Shown here: positions 55,956 to 64,000 of the stretch, piece by piece
Numbering within the stretch: position 1 is the stretch's first letter
How the letters are laid out: the number at the start of each line of letters is the position of its first letter
From: Pseudomonas sp. N040
GTDB lineage: Bacteria; Pseudomonadota; Gammaproteobacteria; Pseudomonadales; Pseudomonadaceae
Direction of reading: 5' to 3'
DNA: 64,000 nucleotides
Assembly: GCF_015637705.1 (NCBI RefSeq)
Contig: NZ_JADOBE010000009.1
Coordinates: forward strand, 144,503-208,502
The notes under the pieces: generated by a model
Seen by the model: the letters and a program-made list of their open reading frames with translations, nothing else
Databases searched by the model: none
What the model was told of the DNA's origin: nothing
Position numbers and translations under genes: made by a program

Positions 55956-56963
55956 ATGAGCCAATCCGCAGATTCCCGTCTTCCTCCGGCCGTCGAGATC
56001 CTCGACATCGATGACACCAACCTGGCCCAGGCTGGTATCGAAGTCATCGACATGGACCTGGCCCAGCTGCAATCCACACCGTTGCAGGCGCGGCGGGTGG
56101 TGGTGCGCCTGGATGGCTGTGTGGTGGTGTTCTATGCCACCAACCTGCGCATGCGCACCCGCACGCGACCGAGCCTGCAACAGAGCCTGCTCAGCGTTGT
56201 CACGTTCGGGCCGCAGACCAGCGGCTCGGTGGACGGCCTGAGTATTCGCCCGGACCGCCTGCTGGTGGTGGCTCCGGAGACCAGCGTGGGCTTCGTCGCC
56301 GATCCGGGCTACCAGAGCATCACCTTCCTGGTGTCTCCACAGGAACTGCAGCGGCACCTGCAGATCCGTCATCGGCAGGATGATTTCGCCGTGCCGCAGG
56401 GCCTGGAGGCGCGGCATGTCGGCGCGGCCATGGCCGGCCAGTTGTTCGCCTTCGGCAAGCGCCTGGTGGAACTGGCCAGCCAGCAGCCCGAGCTGTTCAA
56501 CGAGTGCGCCGAGACGCGCGCGGCGGCGCAGCGCGAGCTGCTGGAAACCTTGCTGGAAACCCTCGACAGCTGCGCCGAGGTCGAGCCGGAACGCGGCGAG
56601 CGCCTGCGCCAGACGCAGAGCGAAATGGTCCGCAGTGTCGAGCAGTATGCCCTGGCGCATGTCGACGAGCCGCTGTATGTCACTGACCTGTGCAAGATGA
56701 TTGGCACCAGCGAACGCAGCCTGGAATATGCCTTCAAGGCGGTGATGAACCTGACCCCCAAGGCCTACCTGGCCCGCCTGCGCCTGCACCGGGTGCGCAC
56801 GGCGCTGCTGCAGGCGCAGCCCGGTTCGACCACGGTGGCGATCGAGGCGCTGAACTGGGGCTTCTGGCATTTCGGGGAATTTTCCCGTGCCTACAAGAAC
56901 TGCTTTGGCGAGTTGCCGTCGCAGACCCTGCGACACAAGCCCTGGGTTGCCGCCAAGCCTTAG
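55956..56963 (+). CDS. AraC-type helix-turn-helix regulator
   Basis: 335 residues. The C-terminal HTH_18 domain (YVTDLCKMIGTSERSLEYAF ... NWGFWHFGEFSRAYKNCFGE) is of the EutR-like AraC group; the N-terminal half is a sensing domain. Located 183 bp ahead of the acyl-CoA synthetase gene, which it may control. Confidence 0.9.
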   Translation: MSQSADSRLPPAVEILDIDDTNLAQAGIEVIDMDLAQLQSTPLQARRVVVRLDGCVVVFYATNLRMRTRTRPSLQQSLLSVVTFGPQTSGSVDGLSIRPDRLLVVAPETSVGFVADPGYQSITFLVSPQELQRHLQIRHRQDDFAVPQGLEARHVGAAMAGQLFAFGKRLVELASQQPELFNECAETRAAAQRELLETLLETLDSCAEVEPERGERLRQTQSEMVRSVEQYALAHVDEPLYVTDLCKMIGTSERSLEYAFKAVMNLTPKAYLARLRLHRVRTALLQAQPGSTTVAIEALNWGFWHFGEFSRAYKNCFGELPSQTLRHKPWVAAKP

Positions 56964-57146
56964 CCGGCAGTCGCGGCCAATCGGTGCGGCTGGATTGCTC
57001 CGCACCTGCTGCAGCAGGCCGGGCAACGGCCAGCCTGGCACGCGTCGCCCAGTGCAATGCGCAATCTTTGCGGGTTGCGGGAATCCGATAGATGCCCTGT
57101 CCGATTGCGTCGAACATCCTCTGCATCAACGGCAGAGGAGCAGCAC

Positions 57147-58703
57147 ATGGCTATCATCGATTTCTACGACCGCGGCTGGGGGATCAACCCCGACGGCATC
57201 GCCTATATCCAGGACGAGCGCAGCTTCACCTTCACCGAAGTGGGCGAGCGCTCCTGCCGCATTGCCCACCAGTTGCTGAGCCTGAATTTTCCCAGGGAAA
57301 CCAAGGGTGCCGTGTGGTCGCACAATGACGTGACCGGCTGGACCTGCGTGCTCGGCCTGTGGCGCGCCAACATGGCGTGGATTCCGGTGAATGAGCGCAA
57401 CTCGCTGGAAGAAAACCATTACCTGCTGGATTCCTTCGATTGCGAAGTGCTGTTCTACCAGGCCGCCTTTGCCGATGTAATCGCCGAGCTGCGGCCGCGC
57501 CTGCCCAAGGTCAGACACTGGATCTGCATCGACTCCGCTGCAACCGCCGATCCCATGCTGGACAGCTGGTGCGCCAGCCAGCCGTCGAGCAAGCCCAACG
57601 TCAGGGTCGACATGGACGATGTGGTGATTGTCTCCGGCACCGGCGGCACCACCGGCAAGCCCAAGGGCGTGATGAACACCCACCGCACCACCCAGACCTT
57701 CTTCGCTCACTTCATGCTGACCTGCACCTACCGCGACGGCGTGGTGCCGGTGAACCTGGCGGCGGCGCCGATCACCCATACTGCCGGCGTGCTCTCGGTG
57801 CCGTGCACGGCCCAGGGTGGCACCGTGGTGGTGATCACCAGGCCCGATCCGGTGGTGCTGCTGCAGTCCATCGTCAGGCACCGGGTCACGGAATTCTTCC
57901 TGCCGCCGACGGTGATCTACCGCCTGCTGGATGCGCCGGGCATCGAAAGTGTCGATTTCTCTTCCGTGCAGTACCTGCTCTACGGTGCCGCGCCGATGTC
58001 GGTGGAAAAACTCAAGAGGGCCATCGAGCTGTGGGGGCCGATCATGACCGGCGGCTACGGCCAGAGCGAAGCCATGACCGGCATCAGCAACCTGCGCCCG
58101 GACGAGCACATGAAGAACGGCCGGATCGCCGACGACAACCGCCTGTCCTCGGTCGGCCGGCCCAACCCGCTGGTCTGCGTGGAGATCATGGACGACAGCA
58201 ACCAAATTTTGCCGCGCGGGGCAACCGGCGAGATCTGCGTGCGCGGCGACCTGGTGATGAAGGGCTACTACAAGAACCCGGAGAAGACCGCCGAAGCCAT
58301 CATTGATGGCTGGCTGCATACCGGCGACATCGGCCACCTCGACGCCGAAGGCTATCTGCACATCACCGACCGCAAGAAGGACATGATCATTTCCGGTGGC
58401 TTCAACGTGTATCCCAGCGAAGTCGAGCAGGTGATCTGGGGCCACCCGGCGGTGCAGGACTGCGCGGTAATCGGCGTGCCGGACCCGGACTGGGGCGAGG
58501 CGGTCAAGGCCGTGGTCGAACTGAACCCGGGACAGAGCGTCAGCGCCGCAGAGCTGATCGCCCTGTGCAAGGACAAGCTCGGCAGCGTGATGGCGCCCAA
58601 GAGCGTCGACTTCGTCGCCCAGCTGCCGCGCAGCCCGGTCGGCAAGGTGCTGAAGAAGGACCTGCGCCAGCCCTACTGGGATGCCGCGCAACGCAAGATC
58701 TGA
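57147..58703 (+). CDS. Acyl-CoA synthetase (AMP-binding)
   Basis: 518 residues. ATP loop SGTGGTTGKPKG, YGQSE, LHTGDIGHLDAEGYLHI, RKKDMIISGGFNVYP and C-terminal catalytic Lys in PVGKVLKKD. Activates a carboxylic acid to its CoA thioester. First enzyme of a cassette with a thiolase and an SMP-30 lactonase; the acid is unknown. The start at 57147 (MAIIDFYDRG) follows a GGCAGAGGAG site. Confidence 0.93.
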   Translation: MAIIDFYDRGWGINPDGIAYIQDERSFTFTEVGERSCRIAHQLLSLNFPRETKGAVWSHNDVTGWTCVLGLWRANMAWIPVNERNSLEENHYLLDSFDCEVLFYQAAFADVIAELRPRLPKVRHWICIDSAATADPMLDSWCASQPSSKPNVRVDMDDVVIVSGTGGTTGKPKGVMNTHRTTQTFFAHFMLTCTYRDGVVPVNLAAAPITHTAGVLSVPCTAQGGTVVVITRPDPVVLLQSIVRHRVTEFFLPPTVIYRLLDAPGIESVDFSSVQYLLYGAAPMSVEKLKRAIELWGPIMTGGYGQSEAMTGISNLRPDEHMKNGRIADDNRLSSVGRPNPLVCVEIMDDSNQILPRGATGEICVRGDLVMKGYYKNPEKTAEAIIDGWLHTGDIGHLDAEGYLHITDRKKDMIISGGFNVYPSEVEQVIWGHPAVQDCAVIGVPDPDWGEAVKAVVELNPGQSVSAAELIALCKDKLGSVMAPKSVDFVAQLPRSPVGKVLKKDLRQPYWDAAQRKI

Positions 58704-58788
58704 AGCGACCGCCCCGGCGCGGCGAACGTCGTCCGGGGCTGAACCGGCCACACAGGCCACTGATACCAATTATTCGCAGGTAAAAACC

Positions 58789-60027
58789 ATGAGCAACATT
58801 TATATCGCCGGCATCGCCATGACCGTTTTCGGTCGCCACCTCGAACGCAGCCTGGAGGACATGGCCGGGGAAGCGCTGCAAGGCGCCCTCAAGGATGCCG
58901 GTTGCCGGATTGCCGACATTGGCACCGCCTACTACGCCGGCATCACCAACGGCCCGCTGCAGGGTCAGCTGGCGATTCCCGGCCAGGTGGTGATGAGCAA
59001 GATCGGCATCGAGCAAATCCCGATTTTCAATATCGACAATGGCTGTGCCGCCGGCAGTTCGGCGGTGCATCTGGCGATCCAGTCACTCAAGGCCGGCAGC
59101 ACCGACGTGTCGCTGGCGCTGGGTTGCGAAAAGATGAACGTGGCTGACCGCAGCAAGGGCATCGCCATCATGGAAGGCGGCTGGGACGTCGCGCGCGCCG
59201 AAGAAAATTACCAGATGCTGATGAAGATGGGCGAAGGCGTCGAAGTGCCGCCGGGCTCCGAGTCCGAGCGGCCCTTCAGCAAGTTCATGTCGATCTATGC
59301 CGCCATGTGCCGCTTCCACATGAAAACCTTCGGCACCACGCAGCGGCAGATCGCTGCGGTGTCGGCGAAGAACCACGAGCACTCGACGCGCAATCCCTAC
59401 TCGCAGTTCCGCAAGTCGTTCAGCATCGAGGAAATCCTCGCCGCGCCGCCGATCACCTACCCGCTGACCCTGCCCATGTGTGCCCCCATTACCGATGGCG
59501 CGGCCGCGGTGATTCTGTGCACCGAAGAGGGCCTCAAGCGTATCGGTGCGGACAAGTCGCGCTGCATCAAGGTCGCCGCCAGCGTGATCCGCAGCTTCAG
59601 CCACCGCCGCTACGACCAGCCGGAACTGCACCTGTCCCGTCTGGCCGCCAACCAGGCTTACGAAATTGCCGGCCTCGGGCCGCAGGACATGCAGGTGGCC
59701 GAGGTGCACGATGCCGCGGCCATGGGCGAGATCATCCAGGCCGAAAACCTCGGCTTCGTGCCGCTCGGCGAAGGCGGCCCTGCGGCCGAGCGCGGTGACT
59801 TCACCCTCGGCGGGCGTATCCCGATCAACGTTTCCGGCGGCCTGGAATCCAAGGGTCACCCCATCGGCGCCACCGGCATCGGCCAGCTGTACGAGCTGGT
59901 CACCCAGTTGCGCGGCGAAGCCGGCGACCGTCAGGTGCAGGGTGCGCGGCATGCCATTCAGGAAAACGGCGGCGGCATGGTCGGCGTCGAGGAAGGCGCC
60001 GTGGCCGTGCATATCCTCAGCAAGTAA
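58789..60027 (+). CDS. SCP2-type thiolase
   Basis: 412 residues. Active-site Cys86 (NIDNGCAAGSSAVHLA), HDAAAMGE and GGLESKGHPIGATG are those of SCP-x / non-decarboxylating thiolases, which cleave 3-ketoacyl-CoA. The C-terminal Cys of biosynthetic thiolases is absent, as in the SCP2 group. Lies 85 bp after the synthetase. Confidence 0.92.
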   Translation: MSNIYIAGIAMTVFGRHLERSLEDMAGEALQGALKDAGCRIADIGTAYYAGITNGPLQGQLAIPGQVVMSKIGIEQIPIFNIDNGCAAGSSAVHLAIQSLKAGSTDVSLALGCEKMNVADRSKGIAIMEGGWDVARAEENYQMLMKMGEGVEVPPGSESERPFSKFMSIYAAMCRFHMKTFGTTQRQIAAVSAKNHEHSTRNPYSQFRKSFSIEEILAAPPITYPLTLPMCAPITDGAAAVILCTEEGLKRIGADKSRCIKVAASVIRSFSHRRYDQPELHLSRLAANQAYEIAGLGPQDMQVAEVHDAAAMGEIIQAENLGFVPLGEGGPAAERGDFTLGGRIPINVSGGLESKGHPIGATGIGQLYELVTQLRGEAGDRQVQGARHAIQENGGGMVGVEEGAVAVHILSK

Positions 60028-60119
60028 CTCTCGCCGCCGGCTCGCCTTTACCAACCGCACCTGACCCTGAGCCAACGGCTCGCGGACAGCACTGACTACC
60101 CCGTAACAGAGGAATACCC

Positions 60120-60983
60120 ATGACTACCCATACGCAGATTCTGATCGATAACCAACAGGGCCTTAAATTCACCGAAAGCCCGCGCTGGCATGACGGCCAG
60201 TGGTGGTTCCTCGATATCCACGGCCAGGCCATCCGCTGCGTGGACGCCCAGGGCCAGCTGCGCACCGTGCTCGAGCTGGCGTTCAAGCCCAACGGCTTCG
60301 GCTTCCGCCGCGACGGCAGCATCATGGTCGGCGACGCCCTCGGCCGGCAGATCCATCGCTGGGACGGCAAGACCCTGGAACACGTCGCCGACCTCAGCGA
60401 CAAGACGGTGTTCTGCCTGAGCGACGGGATCGTCGACAGCCATGACCGCCTGTACATCGGCGACATCGGCTACAACTTCTTCGACCCGGCCAACGCGTCG
60501 GTGGATACCTGCGTGATCACCTGCATCGACGCCGATGGCAGCGTGCGCGTGGTGGCCGAAGGCCTGAGCTTCCCCAACGGCATGGTGATCAGCCCCGACG
60601 GCAAGACCCTGATCGTCGCCGAGACCACCGGCCATCGCCTGACGGCTTTCGACATCCTTGCCGATGGCGCGCTGGTCAACCGCCGCGTGTATGCCGAGCT
60701 GGGCGAGAACGTGCACCCGGACGGCATCGCCCTGGATGCCGAGGGCGGCGTCTGGCTGGCCAACCCGGAAGGCCAGTCGGTGCTGCGGGTACTCGAAGGC
60801 GGCACGGTCGCGCAGACCATCACGCTGGATACCGAGGCCTATGCGGTGATGCTCGGCGGGCCGCAGCGCCGCCAGCTGCTGATCTGCGCATCGGACACGC
60901 ATAATCCGGTGGAGATCATGCAGTCGCCCAGCGCCACCCTGCGCCTGGTCGACGTGGCGGTAGCCGGCGCCGGGATCCCCTGA
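60120..60983 (+). CDS. SMP-30/gluconolactonase/LRE family lactonase
   Basis: 287-residue beta-propeller. FTESPRWHDGQWWFLDI, LIVAETTGHRL and ENVHPDGIALDAEGGVW contain the metal-binding Glu, Asn and Asp of the family. Hydrolyses lactones or aromatic esters. Co-directional with the CoA genes, so it may process a lactone intermediate. Confidence 0.92.
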   Translation: MTTHTQILIDNQQGLKFTESPRWHDGQWWFLDIHGQAIRCVDAQGQLRTVLELAFKPNGFGFRRDGSIMVGDALGRQIHRWDGKTLEHVADLSDKTVFCLSDGIVDSHDRLYIGDIGYNFFDPANASVDTCVITCIDADGSVRVVAEGLSFPNGMVISPDGKTLIVAETTGHRLTAFDILADGALVNRRVYAELGENVHPDGIALDAEGGVWLANPEGQSVLRVLEGGTVAQTITLDTEAYAVMLGGPQRRQLLICASDTHNPVEIMQSPSATLRLVDVAVAGAGIP

Positions 60984-61123
60984 GCCGCGCCGCCGGCGCC
61001 CGGGCTCGGGCGCTGGCGGAAAGTCGCCACGGGGTTGGCGGGATCTCGCCGAAAATCCCCCGTAAACGGCGGGTTGTATTTCTCAAGTGATTGTTATCAA
61101 AGGAGTTAATTTTTCAGCGCGAA

Positions 61124-61140
61124 CTGGTACGGCGAATGCA
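61124..61140 (+). promoter_or_regulatory. Sigma-54 promoter of dctA
   Basis: CTGGTACGGCGAATGCA: GG at 61126-61127 and GC at 61138-61139, exactly ten bases between, the -24/-12 signature. 125 bp upstream of dctA, whose activator DctD is encoded nearby. Confidence 0.7.
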
Positions 61141-61264
61141 ATAGGGTGCTCAGCCCGTGTCGGACATGGGCAAAACACAGATCTCTCCGCATCCGGAGAG
61201 TCGATCCCCATGTCGCTGTGGGTGCCGTCCGCGGCTCCCGACGCTCCACCAGAGGAACGCTGCC

Positions 61265-62557
61265 ATGAACCGCAAGCCGCTCTATCAAAGCCTGTACGCC
61301 CAGGTCCTGCTGGCCATCGCCATCGGCGTGGCGATCGGGCACTTCTATCCCGAGACCGGGGTGGCGCTGAAGCCGCTCGGCGACGGCTTCGTCAAACTGA
61401 TCAAGATGGCCATTGCGCCGATCATCTTCTGCACCGTGGTCAGCGGCATCGCCGGCATGCAGAACATGAAGTCGGTGGGTAAGACCGGCGGTTATGCGCT
61501 GCTGTATTTCGAGGTGGTTTCGACCCTGGCGCTGCTGATCGGTCTGCTGGTGGTCAATCTGGTGCAGCCGGGCGCCGGCATGCACATCGATCCGGCCAGT
61601 CTGGATACCAAGGGCATCGAGGCTTACGCCGCCGCCGGCGCGCAGCAGAGCACCGTGGCCTTCCTGCTCAACGTGATTCCCTCGACCATCGTCGGTGCCT
61701 TTGCCAGCGGCGACATCCTGCAGGTGCTGTTCTTCTCCGTGCTGTTCGGCTACGCCCTGCAGCGCCTCGGTGAACCGGGCCGTGCGGTGCTGCATTTCGT
61801 CGAGCAGGTGGCGCAGGTGATGTTCAACATCATTGGCGTGATCATGAAGATCGCGCCGATCGGCGCCTTCGGTGCGATGGCCTTCACCATCGGCCAGTAC
61901 GGCGTCGGCTCGCTGGTGCAGCTCGGCCAGCTGATGCTGTGCTTCTACGCCACCTGCCTGTTCTTCATCTTCGTGGTGCTGGGTGCCATCGCCCGGGCCC
62001 ACGGCTTCAGCATCGTTCGTTTCGTCCGCTACATCCGCGAGGAACTGCTGATCGTGCTCGGCACCTCGTCCTCGGAGTCGGCCCTGCCGCGCATGCTGAG
62101 CAAGCTGGAGAAGCTCGGGGCGGACAAGTCGGTGGTCGGCCTGGTGATTCCCACCGGCTATTCCTTCAACCTGGACGGCACCTCGATCTACCTGACCATG
62201 GCCGCGGTGTTCATCGCCCAGGCCACCGACACGCCGATGGACATCACCCACCAGCTGACCCTGCTGGCGGTACTGCTGATCGCCTCCAAGGGCGCGGCGG
62301 GCGTCACCGGCTCGGGCTTTATCGTGCTGGCTGCCACCCTGTCCGCGGTGGGGCACCTGCCGGTGGCGGGCCTGGCGCTGATCCTCGGCATCGACCGCTT
62401 CATGTCCGAGGCGCGGGCGCTGACCAACCTGATCGGCAATGGCGTGGCGACCCTGGTGGTGGCCAAGTGGTGCAAGCAGCTGGATAGCGAGCAGCTGCAC
62501 AGCGAACTGGGCAGCAGCGTCGAGCGCCCGGCGCTGGCGGTACAGAAGGCGCTCTGA
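61265..62557 (+). CDS. dctA: C4-dicarboxylate/proton symporter DctA
   Basis: 430 residues, eight-helix DAACS fold. The two re-entrant loops ([18 protein letters not shown] and the [14 protein letters not shown] segment) and [10 protein letters not shown] are diagnostic. Imports succinate, fumarate and malate. Start [11 protein letters not shown] at 61265. Regulated by DctBD and sigma-54 (site upstream). Confidence 0.95.
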   Translation: MNRKPLYQSLYAQVLLAIAIGVAIGHFYPETGVALKPLGDGFVKLIKMAIAPIIFCTVVSGIAGMQNMKSVGKTGGYALLYFEVVSTLALLIGLLVVNLVQPGAGMHIDPASLDTKGIEAYAAAGAQQSTVAFLLNVIPSTIVGAFASGDILQVLFFSVLFGYALQRLGEPGRAVLHFVEQVAQVMFNIIGVIMKIAPIGAFGAMAFTIGQYGVGSLVQLGQLMLCFYATCLFFIFVVLGAIARAHGFSIVRFVRYIREELLIVLGTSSSESALPRMLSKLEKLGADKSVVGLVIPTGYSFNLDGTSIYLTMAAVFIAQATDTPMDITHQLTLLAVLLIASKGAAGVTGSGFIVLAATLSAVGHLPVAGLALILGIDRFMSEARALTNLIGNGVATLVVAKWCKQLDSEQLHSELGSSVERPALAVQKAL

Positions 62558-62724
62558 GTGCCGCGGCAGCCGGCGGGGCGAGCAGGTGGGTTGCGCCCTC
62601 CTGGGCGCCTCGCTTTTCTTGACTCGCGGTGCTCGCCCTGCGGGCCAGCTGTCGACCGCAACGCTTTTCTCTGTACGAACACAGCTTTTCGCCTTGATGG
62701 CGAGTTACTTTCTCTTTGCTTGTG

Positions 62725-64000
62725 TGTTCGGACCGGAGACATCGTGGACACGTGTGCGCCGACATAGTTGACGGATTATGTACCGGTTTCCTGATCCCGT
62801 AGATCAATCTGCATCAGCTTGTGATGAACGAAGAACACATCGAATAAACCATCTGTTTTAGGTGTTGGCCGGATGGCTACCGGCTGACCGCGTAATGGGT
62901 TGGAGAGCTTGAAGCGTCGCCCCCTGAAATTCAGTTCTCCGAACCACTTCACGGTCACGACGGTGTCATCGGGGCCGTATTCGATTTCAGGCAGGCGCTC
63001 GTCATAGGAGCGCGGGCTGACGAGGTAGCGTGTCACTGGTGTAGCCATATGCAGAGCCTCATGAGGGCGCTGGTGGTTGTAAATTTGCCGCCACTTATCG
63101 AAGGCCTGCTGGGCATGATCCAGCGTTTCGAAACTACGTCCGTTGAGGACCTCGGCCTTGAGAGAGCGGTGGAAGCGCTCCTCTTTGCCATTGGTCTGTG
63201 GGTGGTACGGGCGACTGAAGCTCAAGCGAATGCCCAGTCGAATTAGCCAAATGGCCAGCTCCGTCACCTGTCCAGGCTGGCGTGCGCACCCCCAAGGGGC
63301 ACCGTTGTCCGTATTCATCCGCACTGGCAGGCCGTAGCGCTGAAAAATGCCTGTCAGTTGCTCTTGCACCGTGCGGTAGCGTTGTTCTGAGCAGGCTCGC
63401 AGCCCTAGGTTAAAGCGTGAGTGGTCGTCCAGCACCGTCAGGGGATGGCAGGGGCCTTGGGATGTATGAAAGTGGCCCTTGAAATCCATCTGCCAAAGAT
63501 CGTTGGGATGGTCATGCTCGAAACGTTGCCAGGGCGCAGCCGCTTCCGAGGCTCGCGGATCAATAAGGTCATACCTGTGCAGGATATTGGTGATAGTGCT
63601 CGGGGCTAGGGAAGCATGCCCTAGGTCCGTCAAGCGCCGGCTCAATTTACGACCGCCCCACGCCGGGTGCTGCTTGCGCAGCTCGATCACCGTTCGCTCG
63701 ATCTGTGCATCGGTCAAGTGAGGGCTGTTCTTGGGTCGCCTGGACTGCTCGACCAAGCCGGATGTTCCTTGCTGCGCGTAACGGGTCAGCCATTTGTAGG
63801 CCGTTTGTGGACTGATTCCGAACCGCCGGCACAATTCGCGGCGGTTGGCACCTTCCTGCCGGGCAAGCAGGACAAATTCTTCTTTCAGGCTCATAGCGTC
63901 TCTCGCATTCCAGGGCATAGTGGTTTCCCGGCAAGGTTGGCTCGCCGGAAGTGTCAACCATGTCCCCGCACACCTGTCAGCTATGTGTCCGGTCTATACA
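62725..64000. mobile_element. IS481-family insertion sequence (right end at or just past window edge)
   Basis: 48-bp imperfect terminal inverted repeats: TGTTCGGACCGGAGACATCG (62725 onward) against TGTATAGACCGGACACATAG read inward from 64000, sharing most positions including the inner GTTGAC. Encodes one DDE transposase leftward. Target duplication not determinable because the outer right flank is off the window. Confidence 0.85.
62776..63918 (-). CDS. IS481 family transposase
   Basis: 380 residues starting MPWNARDAMSLKEEF at 63918; the frame continues upstream but IS481 proteins begin here. N-terminal HTH (ELCRRFGISPQTAYKW), then DDE catalytic core: Asp in WQMDFKGHF, Asp in MNTDNGAPW, and Glu in FHRSLKAEVL. 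Appears intact, so the element may be active. Confidence 0.93.
   Translation of the reverse strand: MPWNARDAMSLKEEFVLLARQEGANRRELCRRFGISPQTAYKWLTRYAQQGTSGLVEQSRRPKNSPHLTDAQIERTVIELRKQHPAWGGRKLSRRLTDLGHASLAPSTITNILHRYDLIDPRASEAAAPWQRFEHDHPNDLWQMDFKGHFHTSQGPCHPLTVLDDHSRFNLGLRACSEQRYRTVQEQLTGIFQRYGLPVRMNTDNGAPWGCARQPGQVTELAIWLIRLGIRLSFSRPYHPQTNGKEERFHRSLKAEVLNGRSFETLDHAQQAFDKWRQIYNHQRPHEALHMATPVTRYLVSPRSYDERLPEIEYGPDDTVVTVKWFGELNFRGRRFKLSNPLRGQPVAIRPTPKTDGLFDVFFVHHKLMQIDLRDQETGT

Noticed and set aside
57030..57060. Sigma-54 promoter before the acyl-CoA synthetase (TGGCACG near 57034)
   Set aside because: The -24 like TGGCACG is followed by CC rather than GC at the -12 position.

Overview
The window is high-GC gammaproteobacterial chromosome and looks like Pseudomonas sensu lato. 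The evidence is a 429-residue M18 aminopeptidase with the ligand spacing of pseudomonad ApeB, Prc, TtcA, a PcpS-like phosphopantetheinyl transferase, class Ia NrdAB with two ATP cones, DctA/DctB/DctD, MocR and AraC regulators, and several pseudomonad REP families. No rRNA, tRNA, CRISPR array or prophage was seen. The organism is inferred from gene content only.

Layout. 1-9.9 kb is mostly housekeeping: a wax-ester synthase/DGAT cut by the window edge, Prc, a quinone reductase-like enzyme, ApeB, SprT, a Yip1 membrane protein, then a rightward group ttcA - Tag-like glycosylase - sirtuin. 9.9-18.4 kb holds two tandem NlpC/P60 lipoproteins, an O-methyltransferase, a pterin dehydratase, an LTA-synthase-like membrane sulfatase, CvfB, two small pseudomonad proteins, a D-aminoacylase-like amidohydrolase and a MaoC protein. 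18.5-31.1 kb carries an alpha/beta hydrolase, an OmpR/HK pair beside a Spy-like lipoprotein and a 68-aa membrane protein, a parvulin, an unlisted 53-aa membrane microprotein, a DUF1326-DUF2182 pair, an MFS carrier, a luciferase-like oxidoreductase, a dienelactone hydrolase, and LysE with DUF1127. MocR at 31.4 kb is divergent from the last two.

31.4-45.2 kb is more accessory. It has a second dienelactone hydrolase, a CAP protein, a glycine-zipper lipoprotein, a bactofilin / coiled-coil membrane protein / M23 peptidase module, a channel-like protein, an arylamine N-acetyltransferase, a REP-associated tyrosine transposase flanked by its own hairpin repeats, a Met-rich-tailed DUF6803-like protein and an uracil-DNA-glycosylase-like protein. 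Intergenic spaces here are packed with REP/BIME elements, a dispersed repeat family, and a MITE-like palindrome that appears inserted into one of those repeats.

45.3-50.8 kb is the ribonucleotide reductase locus. nrdB has a strong LexA-type box just upstream. nrdA has a long leader whose distal end carries a perfect NrdR-like palindrome and a consensus DnaA box. Beyond it lies a 135-bp tandem BIME array. 50.8-62.6 kb holds PPTase and an AraC regulator (overlapping stop/start), dctD-dctB, and divergently an AraC-type regulator, acyl-CoA synthetase, SCP2-type thiolase, SMP-30 lactonase and dctA with a GG-N10-GC sigma-54 promoter. This reads as C4-dicarboxylate uptake beside a small CoA-dependent catabolic cassette. 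An IS481-family element fills the right edge.
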